Positions 23,901 through 32,742 of a DNA stretch of 64,000 bases are shown here, piece after piece. The DNA comes from Chrysemys picta bellii (Eukaryota; Chordata; Testudines; Emydidae), in contig NC_088795.1 of NCBI RefSeq assembly GCF_011386835.1, positions 105,956,434-106,020,433 of the forward strand, read 5' to 3'. The translations under genes were made by a program, and so were the position numbers. Position 1 is the stretch's first letter; each line of letters opens with the position of its first letter. The notes beneath the pieces are model-generated. The model was not told the origin of the DNA and made no database searches. It saw nothing but the letters and a program-made list of their open reading frames with translations.

Positions 23901-24204
23901 CAACTAGGCAGACATCTGTTAGGAAAATGATACAGCAGGGCACAGATTATCCAACAAGCATTTGGAATGTATTGGAGACTTTTTTTATTTCAGAAGGTGA
24001 AGAAAGCTACCAGGTCAGGATGGTTAAGCACTGGAATAAATTGCCTAGGGAGGTTGTAGAATCTCAATCATTGGAGATTTTTAAGAGCATATTAGACAAA
24101 CACCTGTCAGAGATGGTCTAGATAATACTTAGTCCTTCCATGAGTGTAGGGGACCAGATTAGATGACCTCCTGAAGTCCCTTCCAGTTCTATGATTCTAT
24201 GATT

Positions 24205-25689
24205 ACAGATGTTCCTGCTAGGGCTAATTGAAAAAAAAATCTTTGTTGTTTTTTTTTAATAAAAAATGGCTTTTTGAACTATTCAAAAATATATTAAAAA
24301 GTTATCTATCATTTGAAGTTAACAGATTTCTCCCCTCCCCCTTTTTTTAGGGAGGGGAGTGTCAAAATGATTTGAAATAAAAATCTGGTTGAATGTAGCC
24401 CTGTTTACTGTTTGTGAAATATTCAAGAATCAGTCCTTTATGTTATTTTATTTTATTTTTTATTCAAGTAAGTCATGGACTTCATATGCAGTTAATTACA
24501 TCAGAACATTTGAGTTAGAAATAAACAAGTTATAGGGATATGATGAAGTATTTTTATGTAAGTACAGGAAAAAAAGGTAGGTTGATGTAGTATCCAAAAC
24601 ATTTTCCAAATGTTCATAGATGTAGTTTTTATAAAATATGCACCTGTTTTTCTTGTACAGAAGTTGTCATCCAAAAATTCTGCCCTGTACAGTGTATAAG
24701 GGGTAGTAAGAAAGCAGATGGGCTTTCATCTTCATAGTGATATCTAGGAGTTCAGAAGCAGAGAAGAGGGCCAAAAAGCATTGGCATTCATCTTGTCTCA
24801 GCCATTTGGCGTACATTTAGGGAACTGTAGAAAAATGTGTTTTCTTTGTATCACCATCTGGAATTTACTGGTGAACCAGTTGAGTAACATGTCAAATTTG
24901 GCGAGTTATTACTATAAGAAGCACATAAGAGAAACTTGTTGGACACAAATGCTGAAACTTGAATAGCTTTGCCTAACTGAAACTCTGGTCCTCAGCACTC
25001 TGGTTGAAATGAAACAGTTTTGCAGTGTACTTAACAGTATATTAACTGGGTAAAAGACACAGCAGAACAGTTAGAAACATGAAGAAATATATCTTGCACT
25101 TTAAATACACACACACAACCAAAGATATACTCATCATGAGCTCTTACGTCAGCAACTTCCATTACCATGATTAACTATCATTAAGGCCATAACAGAAATG
25201 AATAAACTCCTTGTTTAAAAGGGCATTATTTAATTCTGGAAAAAGTTAAGTGAAAAGGAAAAAAATACTCAGTTTGAAACAATTTATGTTCCTACTTTTA
25301 AGAGCAAACTAGAACATTTAAAACTTTTACATTATTAGATTCATAATTAGGTTTAACAATGTTTTCAATATGCCATATAATTCCCCCTCTTATTTTCCCT
25401 TAAATTTCTCCCCATCACATCTTTTATTATGCCTTCTGAATACTTATTGTGATGTGGTGTGCATTTAATCTGTCCTCCTGAGGTGAATTTTATGGTTTGA
25501 ACCCTGGACAGTTAGCATTATAAGTGTTAGCCTCCAAAACTTGATAATGCTGAAATTTTGCTCCTGCTTACAACAGATCTATACTGTTGTAATTTTGCTG
25601 ATTTCAGTGAATTTACTCCTGATTTACATGAGTGTAATGGATATCATTGCCAGTATCAGGGGTCAGGTCTTGAGGAGAAATCACTAAGT
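24205..25689. other. AT-rich non-coding stretch
   Basis: No gene recognised. The 25560-25680 part ('gattacatgagtgtaatgg'-like) resembles widely dispersed ancient amniote repeats, but I cannot name it. Confidence 0.45.
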
Positions 25690-26365
25690 GGTGTTACTGC
25701 AGAAAATGATCTTAAGTTTATAGTGGATCAAACAATATGATGCTGTGGCAAAAAACGTAAATATCTTTCTAGGGTGCATTAACAGGAGTGTTGTACATAA
25801 GACATAGGCGTAATTGTTCTGCTTTTACTGGCAATGATGAGGCCTCAGCTGCAGTGCTGTGTCCAGTTTTACGCACCATGATTTAAGATGCAGACAAATT
25901 GGAGGAAGTATAGAGGAGATCAAGAAAAATTATAAGTGGTTTAGAAAACATGACCTGTTAGGCAAATTTGAAAAAAAAAACTGGTCATGATTAATCTAAT
26001 GAAGAGAACATGGAAGGGGGACATAACAGTCTTCAAATTTGTAAGAGGTTGTAATAAAGGGGACTATGTTCATTTGTCCTCTGTGTCCACCAAGGGTATG
26101 ATGAGATGTAATAAGTTTAGTTTGCAGCAATGGAGATTCAGGTTAGACAGTTGGAGGGAAAAAAAACCTTCTAATTATAAGGATAGTTAAGCACTGAATA
26201 GATTACCAAAAAAAGTTATGGAATCCCCATCCTTGGATGTTTTAAAGAACAGGTTAGACTAACATCTGTCAGGAGTGCTCTAGATATACTTGGTACTGCC
26301 TCAGCATGAGGGATGGACTAAATGACCTCTTGAGGTCCCTTCCAGGCCTACATTTCTGTAATTTA
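25690..26365 (+). mobile_element. Old CR1 LINE 3' part
   Basis: Reads in CR1 order: thumb-region remnant ('aatgatcttaagtttatagt'), 'gggtgcattaacaggagtgt', 'atgaggcctcagctgcagtg', the 3'UTR ('ggttagacagttggaggg') and 'gaggtcccttccaggcctac' at the end. It lacks a clean octamer tail and is more diverged than the copies at 1 and 22433, so it is probably an older insertion. Confidence 0.82.
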
Positions 26366-27718
26366 AATTAGGTTATTATTATTAGTTACTTTTTATATTA
26401 CTGTAGTGTCTAGAAGTCCCAGAAGGTCCTTCTGTACTAAGTGCTATACAAACATAAATGAAAACATAACACTTTCCTAATTTCCAATCCAAGATAAACA
26501 TGTCCTGATGAAAGGGGAGGTGATATAAGGTGGAGGAGTTAGCTGGGACTGAGACTGCAAAGGAATGTACATGTACAATAAAAGTTTTCTAGGTTGTATT
26601 AATCTTGTCATTTCTTCTCTCCTACCCCTTGCTTAAAAATTGTTATCTTGTTATGGGCGGATTTGGGGAAGGGTTTAAACTAGGAGAGTGAGGTTACAAG
26701 ATTATATTGTCAGATTCTGTCATCCTAGGGCAGAAGGAACTGCTTTTTCCCTTATGAAAAATCCTTTCTACTATCATGCTCTTTGGATAGTTTAATAAAA
26801 CGTATCAAAGAGGTACTGCTAGCTTCCGTATATAGCTGGTGTCCTACTGTTTCTGGGAATGCAAAGATGGACATAGTTGTGGCACTTCCTGAGGATTTGT
26901 CCATTTTTTCTGTCTTTTAATCTATATAGCTGTCTTCCCAAATTCTTCAGTATCTCCCTCTTCTGTTTCTTGCTGTTAGATTTAAAAAAATATATACAAA
27001 AATTCCATAACCGATAAGTAGTTGTAAAGGTACAGTATACCTCTTAGGGTCTGCAAAAAAGAGCAGAGTTAACAAAGAGGGAACAGAGATCAGAGTGGGA
27101 TAGTGTTGTTATTATTGATATATATTGTTTATAAAGTTAGAGGTGTATTTGTTTTGCATTTGAAACCCAGATTTGTGGGACGAGAGATTAATATCTTCTT
27201 ATGAAATCAGATTGAAGTTTGGCACACAGTTTGTAATCTGTATGTGATTTGGTCTACTGTAACTGGTGTCTATAGATAAAAGCACTTTTTTTTGTAATCA
27301 AAAAGAAATTGAATATGAACACATTTTGAGAAATATTTCCACTTAGGTATTTTCCCCTTAGGTATTTACACCCAAATTACCTGATCACTAAACAAAATTG
27401 AACTTTACAGTCCTATTAATGAGCCATTAATATGAACTAAGTACCTTTTGTTTTCAAATAAAATATATACCCTGAGATTAGCATTACTTTAAAGATGGAT
27501 CAAAAGCAAGATACATTTCACGATTAAAATGTGTATTTCTTATCCTCTTAAACGGACAATATTCTAGTAGTCTCAGTGTAAATCTAATCAGATGATATGT
27601 TAAAATCTGAGGAAATTAAACATAAAAAAGCAAACATAGAAACCGCGTTTTCATTGTTAACATGCTTACAAATTAAGAAGAACATTAGTCAAGAGTTTTC
27701 CAACCCTATTACACTGTT
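26366..27718. other. Non-coding stretch
   Basis: 26390-26460 ('tgtctagaagtcccagaagg ... gctatacaaacat') looks like a fragment of an ancient dispersed amniote repeat. Nothing else is recognised. Confidence 0.4.
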
Positions 27719-27723
27719 AACAC

Positions 27724-28688
27724 TGTCATAACTATAAAGGGAAGGGTAACAGCTGTCCTGTGTACAGTACTATAAAATCCCTCCTGGCCAGAGACTCCAA
27801 AATCCTTTTCCCTGTAAAGGGTTAAGAAGCTCAGGTAACCTGGCTGGCATCTGACCTAAAGGACCAATAAGGGGACAAGATACTTTCAAATCTTGGGGGG
27901 GGGAAGGTTTTTGTTTGTGTTCTTTGTTTGGGAGTGTGTTCGTTCTCGGGACTGAGAGGGACCAGACATCAATCCAGGTTCTCCACATCTTTCTAAACAA
28001 GTCTCTCTTATTTCAAACTTGTAAGTCAATAGCCAGGCAAGGCGTGTTAGTTTTCCTTTGTTTTCTCAACTTGTAAATGTACCTTTTACTAGAGTGTTTA
28101 TCTTTGTTTGCTGTACTTTGAACCTAAGACTAGAGGGGAGTCCTCTGAGCTCTTTAAGTTTGATTACCCTGTAAGGTTAATTTCCATACTGATTTTACAG
28201 AGATGATTTTTACCTTTTTCTTTAATTAAAAGCCTTCTTTTTAAGAACCTGATTGATTTTTCTTTGTTTTAAGATCCAAGGGGGTTGGATCTTGATTCAC
28301 CAGGAGTTGGTGAGAGGAAGGAGGGGAATGGTTAATTTCTCCTTGTTTTAGATCCCAGGGGGGTTGGAACTGTATTCACCAGGAGTTGGTGGGAGGAAGG
28401 AGGGAGAATGGTTAATTTCTCCTTGTTTTAGATCCCAGGGGGGTTGGAACTGTATTCACCAGGAGTTGGTGGGAGGAAGGAGGGGGAATGGTTAATTTCT
28501 CCTTGTTTTAAGATCCAAGGGGTTTGGATCTGTATTCACCAGGGAATTGGTGAAAGGTTTCTCAAGACTTCCCAGGGAGGGAATGGTGGCAGCGGGACCA
28601 GAGCTAAGCTGGTAGTTAAGCTTAGAAGTTTTCATGCAGGCCCCTACATTTGTACCCTAAAGTTCAAAGTGGGGATACAGCCTTGACA
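27724..28688. mobile_element. Solo LTR, 965 bp, with 5-bp target duplication
   Basis: Begins TGTCATAA and ends CTTGACA, so it has the TGTCA/TGACA inverted termini of an LTR. It is flanked by aacac on both sides (27719-27723 and 28689-28693), the 5-bp duplication expected for gypsy-type integrases. There is no internal region or second LTR, so it is a solo LTR left by LTR-LTR recombination. It holds an internal minisatellite at 28262-28565. Possible polyadenylation signal ATTAAA near 28225. The family name is not certain. Confidence 0.85.
28262..28565 (+). repeat. Minisatellite inside the solo LTR, about 80-bp unit, nearly four copies
   Basis: Unit starts 'agatcc(c/a)agggg' recur at 28272, 28350, 28430 and 28511, a spacing of 78, 80 and 81 bp. 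Each carries 'attcaccagg(g)a(g/a)ttggtg' and, in the first three, 'gaatggttaatttctccttg'. The middle two units are almost identical, and the first and last are more diverged. That pattern suggests expansion from the centre. Confidence 0.9.
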
Positions 28689-28693
28689 AACAC

Positions 28694-28840
28694 AATCACT
28701 GTGAGTGAATGGACTAGTACTTTCAGTTTCAAAGTATACCCATACAGCAAAAGTTCGTCAGCTTTGGTCTGGTGATGAGTTTGAAGAGTTTGTGGGAGGT
28801 GTTGTCTTAAGACCAGAAGAGGGGGTTCAGGATAGATTTC
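28694..28840 (-). pseudogene. Inverted 5' fragment of the Penelope-like element
   Basis: Read on the minus strand from about 28899 down, the sequence gives EIYPEPPLLVLRQ and then, in a shifted frame, KLITRPKLT. The PEPPLL-(x)-RQ string is typical of the region between the reverse transcriptase and the endonuclease of Penelope-like elements. The plus strand then restarts in the same region (KLIIRSKLC at about 28855-28880). The first part is therefore inverted relative to the rest, with a short overlap. The exact breakpoint is uncertain. Confidence 0.55.
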
Positions 28841-29465
28841 TTTCAGGATGTGGTCTCCAAACTCATCATCAGAAGCAAGCTCTGCACAGACCAGGATAGG
28901 CCAACTCAGAATGGCACCAGACCCTGCCCAGAGCAAGAGATGCAACATATGTAAATATATCTCCACTGCTATGATGATCAACGCCCCCCACAACACACCT
29001 TTCAAGGTCCATGAGTCCTCTACATGCTCATCACAACATTTGGTGTACCTCATCCAGTGCACTAAATGCCCCAATAACAATGATGTGGGTGAAACAAGAC
29101 AATCACTATGTTCTTGAATGAACTCACACCAAAAAAAAAAATAAAAGACAAAAACATATCACCTTTGGGTGAACACTTTTACAAAGTGATCACTCTATAG
29201 TTGACTGCTCAGTCCTCATCCTCAAAGGAAACCTGCACAACACCATCAAAAGAAAAGCCTGTGAGCTTAAATTCATAATTTTGTTAGACACTAAAAATCA
29301 CAGTCTTAATAAAGACACTGGATTTCTGGTTTATTACAACAATCTATAATCCACTACTTCCGTTTGCTCAATGACTGGATAGATGTTAATAGACCACTTC
29401 ACCTTCAATGGTCCCTGGAAATGTGTTAACTATGCTAAACAATCTGTTCCATCCTGTATTTACTC
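28841..29465 (+). pseudogene. Penelope-like element GIY-YIG endonuclease, broken
   Basis: Plus-strand pieces give KLIIRSKLC, NGTRPCPEQEM, then in another frame RCNICKYI (CxxC zinc motif), HLVYLIQCTKCPNNNDVGET (the GIY-YIG start, with VYLI for GIY and DVGET for YVGET) and RQSLCS. After a stop and a shift come PLGEHFYKSDHSIVDCSV, ILKGNLHN, KACELKFI, SLNKDTGF, the C-terminal part including the expected His and Glu region. In Penelope-like retroelements this domain cuts target DNA for reverse transcription. At least three frame breaks make it a pseudogene. The YIG tyrosine has become Asp. Confidence 0.78.
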
Positions 29466-29466
29466 T

Positions 29467-29745
29467 GGGTATGTCAACACTGCAATTAAAAATATGCAGC
29501 TGGCCCATGCCACCTGACTCAGGCTCATGGGTCTTAGGCTAAGGGGCTGTTTAACTGTGTTGTAGATGTTTGGGCTGAAGCTCTGGCTCTAGGACCTTGC
29601 ACGGTGGGAGGGTTTCTGAGTTTGGGCTGCAGCTCAAGACTGAACATCTACACTGCAATTAAACAGATGCTTAGCCCAAGCCCCATGAGCCTGTGTCAGT
29701 TGGCACGGGCAGCCACATGTGTCTAATTGCAGCATAGATATACCC
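29467..29745. mobile_element. Harbinger-like MITE nested in the Penelope-like element
   Basis: Ends gggtatgtcaacactgcaat and ttgcagcatagatataccc are inverted copies. A tct duplication flanks it (29464-29466 and 29746-29748). The interior is a large imperfect palindrome (acatctacactgcaattaaa on one side, tgggctgaagctctggctct on the other). It splits the Penelope-like 3' region from its tail. Confidence 0.75.
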
Positions 29746-29865
29746 TCTGAGTCCATTTCTTAGACCCAAAGAAGAGCTCTTTGTAAGCACGAAAGCTTGG
29801 CTCTCTCACAAACAGAAGTTGGTCCAATAGAAAGATATTACCTCAGCCACATTGTCTCTCCACAG
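29746..29865 (+). mobile_element. Penelope-like 3' tail with hammerhead-like block
   Basis: Resumes with 'gagtccatttcttagaccc', then 'aagaagagctctttgtaagc', GAAA at 29791-29794, 'aacagaagttggtccaatag' and 'gatattacctcagccac'. The same tail is in the hairpin element at 10361-10532. Here there is one arm only and no inverted partner. The CTGAAGA box is decayed to CCAAAGA (29766-29772), while the stem II and GAAA positions remain. Its place downstream of a GIY-YIG ORF in the same orientation ties the tail family to Penelope-like elements. Confidence 0.7.
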
Positions 29866-30930
29866 CAATGGCGCATACAAACCATGTTATAATGTCAAGA
29901 GTAACAATGTTAAAGTAGAGACATAAACTCAAAAGAACAATTTATAACAAAGCATAATTTGAACCTAACCGAGGATGTACATATTGTGTATTTTTTATTA
30001 TAGTCCCATGAAACTGACAAACCTTAGATGCTACTGCACAGACTTTTAATAGAAATGAACGATGCATTGCTGTTGTAATGCTATGTGATGATGTGATTCA
30101 TTGAAGGAAATGGTATTTTTTCCTTTAACTTCAGTGGGTTTTGGATTAGGCCCAGAGCAGTTAAATTTAACTATACACAAAATATACTAAGTACATATGG
30201 TAATCCTGAATGTACCATACCCATTCGTGGTTACTCGTTTGTCTCTCAAAATGAGAGTTCAAAATATCTGACCTATGCTTATCTCTTTAGGCTTAACTAT
30301 TCCCACACAGTCTAATATAATAGGATCTTAACTGTAGCAAGTTTAATAACCCATTTACTTACGTTCATCTACTTGCCCCTGTGCATGTTCCAAGCTAATA
30401 ATCAATACATCAGTTTCAGTTGTATAGGTTGATAACGTCATTTTACTTCTAGCAAGCATAAAATTACCGACAAGACATGATACAGGGTCATAGGTCATAA
30501 AATTAGGGGTCAACAAACCTGGGACTTCTTCATCTTAATGCATGAGCCTCTACTGTGTGAGCTAAAAGACATGTCTGTTAGCCAAAGTACTAGCAGGCTC
30601 ATCAATCTCTAGTTGGCCTAACCACCAGTAGAGGGGGACAGAGTGTCACACCAAGCAGGCAAGGTTTGGGGGGATTATTTAAGCAGGGAGCTGGAAAAAG
30701 CCAACACACACTGAAGAACTCTTGGGTCAGATTAAGACATCGGCTAGGGATGTCAGCAATTCAAAAATATCTGAAACTGGTGTGAGGGATAGGACAGAAA
30801 TGAAAGGTGATGTAGAGAAGAGACAGGTTAAGGTCCAGAGGTATGTTCCAGAAAAATAACAAGATGTCATATTAAGAAATTAAAAAAAAAAAAATCCAAA
30901 CCACAACAACCACCGCTCCAAACTACCAAT
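29866..30930. other. Non-coding stretch
   Basis: No gene or repeat boundary recognised. Confidence 0.45.
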
Positions 30931-30938
30931 ATCTAAAG

Positions 30939-31090
30939 CAGTGGTTCCCAAACTTGTTCCTCCGCTTGTGCAGGGAAAGCCACTGGGAGCCACGATTGGC
31001 CGAACCTGCAGACGCGGCAGGTACACAAACCAGCCTGGCCCGCCGGGGGCTTTCCCTGCACAAGCGGCAGAACAAGTTTGGGAACCACTG
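30939..31090. mobile_element. hAT-type MITE with long TIRs
   Basis: 152 bp with about 43-bp inverted ends (cagtggttcccaaacttgtt at the left, its complement at the right). It is flanked by 8-bp duplications atctaaag and atctaagg (30931-30938, 31091-31098), one mismatch. CAGTGG ends and an 8-bp duplication indicate hAT. The element can fold almost entirely into a hairpin. Confidence 0.9.
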
Positions 31091-31098
31091 ATCTAAGG

Positions 31099-31842
31099 CA
31101 AAAAAGAAAAAATAGATTAACTATATAAAAAAAAGGATCATGTAATAGTCTTTTCTAAAAGATAATGAATTTACAAAACAATGGGATACTACATTACCTC
31201 AGTTTAAGTTGTAAAACTTCTGAGTATAGAAGGTCATACAGTTGAATCTGCATGGGTATAAATCCAATATTATATAATATTACTGGCCTCCTTACCAGGA
31301 AAAGGATAGGAAGGTGATGTTTTCATGGAGCGCAAAGAGGCAATTACATCTAATAAAGCAATAACAATAAGTAAAAAAGGATTAGACATATACATCAATG
31401 AGAAAAATCCATAATTATAATATACAGGGTAAAAAATAAACATGAAGGATATAAATGCTCATGCTTCAGGGCATAAGCCAAACACCAAATGCTTGTAGTT
31501 AGGAAGAAACTTCCTCCGGAGCATATTATTTTATAATTATTCATTATAGGATTTTTTGTACCTTTTTTTCTGAAGCATCTGATTTTGAAAAATTTCAGAG
31601 ACAAGACCCAAGTCCAGATGGACCACTGGCCTGGTTTTTCTTCTGACCTATCATATAAACTTCCTATTGAAGATATTGATAACATTGAATGTGTGGTTTG
31701 ATAATTTCCCAAGTTATGGGGGAAAAAAAGATACTTCTTGAAAATAAAGACCTTTATATAATTTGTCCTCTCCCCCTTTATAGCAATTAATTTGAATTAG
31801 AGTAGTTTTGTGACATGCATAATAGTACTGTCATGGCAATTA
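31099..31842. other. Non-coding stretch
   Basis: A 105-codon minus-strand ORF at 31395-31712 has no recognised motif and AT-rich composition. Nothing else is seen. Confidence 0.45.
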
Positions 31843-31844
31843 GG

Positions 31845-31961
31845 GTGACCAGATGTCCCCATTTTATAGGAACAGTCCTGATATTTGGGGCTTTGTCTTA
31901 TATAGGCTCCTATTATTCCCCATCCCTGTCCCGATTTTTCACACTTGCTGTCTGGTCACCC
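31845..31961. mobile_element. Tc1/mariner-type MITE
   Basis: 117 bp with ends gggtgaccagatgtc and ctgtctggtcaccc as inverted repeats, flanked by TA on both sides (31843-31844 and 31962-31963). TA duplication is the mariner signature. It has no coding capacity and is a very common small repeat in turtles and crocodilians as I know it. Confidence 0.75.
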
Positions 31962-31963
31962 TA

Positions 31964-32393
31964 ATGGGAATCATCACTAGGTGACACGTAATATTCCATG
32001 TTTTTCTTAATCTCCAAGCAAACTTTTAGTTTTGGGGAGACATGCTGTGTTATTGCTTTTGTTATGCAAGGGTTTATATAGAGGCAGTGTTTCCTGGAAC
32101 AGAGCTTGTGTGGACAGCAGGACACTTTGCTCTCTGATTTGGTTTCTGATTAGAGTCAAATCTTGATGCAGAGTTGCTTTCCAGGAACTAGGCATTGGTG
32201 GCAACTGAGAAAATTATTGTAAGGAGGAATGACTACTCTATATGTTGTTTCACTAGCTCTGTTCCAGAACCGGTGTATATATGTAAATAGAATAGTTTAC
32301 ACTTTAGAATATATCAAGACTCTCACACTGTTTTCCACTGAGAAGCCGTCTTGAAAGGCCCTGGACACCTGCTACTGCTTGGCAGAAGGGTGA
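31964..32393. other. Non-coding spacer before Harbinger
   Basis: No gene recognised. Confidence 0.45.
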
Positions 32394-32416
32394 GGCCTGG
32401 TCTACACTACGGGTTT
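32394..32416 (+). repeat. Harbinger left terminal inverted repeat
   Basis: Core gtctacactacg shared with the right end at 37373-37395 on the opposite strand. Confidence 0.85.
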
Positions 32417-32742
32417 AGGTCGACTTTAGCAGCGTTAAATCGAATTAATCCTGGACACGTCCACACAACGAAGCCCTTTCTTTCGACTTAAACGGCCCTT
32501 TAAACCGGTTTCTTTACACCACCTTCGACGAGGGGATTAGCGATAAAATCAGCCTTTGCGGGTCGGAATTGGGGTAGTATGGACGGAATTCAACGTTATT
32601 GGCCTCCGGGAGCTATCCCACAGTGCTTCATTGTGACCGCTCTGGACAGCACTCTCAACTCAGATGCACTGACCAGGTAGACAGGAAAAGACCCGCGAAC
32701 GTTTGAATTTCATTTCCTGTTTGCCCAGCGTGGAGAGCACAG

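Larger units (their letters stand above)
22433..24204 (+). mobile_element. CR1 LINE with internal deletion (ORF1 and start of endonuclease kept, RT lost)
   Basis: Starts in the ORF1 CERC zinc-knuckle region and runs through the esterase domain (stop at 23321) into the ORF2 endonuclease. Near 24005 it then jumps straight to the CR1 3' region ('ggttaagcactggaataaat') and the octamer tail 'cctatgattctatga'-type end. All of the reverse transcriptase is missing, so the deletion is about 2 kb relative to a full CR1. Most CR1 copies lose their 5' end; this one has kept it. Confidence 0.88.

Noticed and set aside
28262..28565. CRISPR-like or satellite array
   Set aside because: Units are contiguous 80-bp tandem copies without unique spacers, inside an LTR; eukaryotic context.
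28444..28686. 80-codon glycine-rich ORF
   Set aside because: Lies in the minisatellite of the solo LTR; repetitive by construction.
28664..29080. 138-codon minus-strand ORF as a real gene
   Set aside because: It is the antisense shadow of the GIY-YIG remnant joined to the inverted Penelope-like piece; only the PEPPLL part has meaning.
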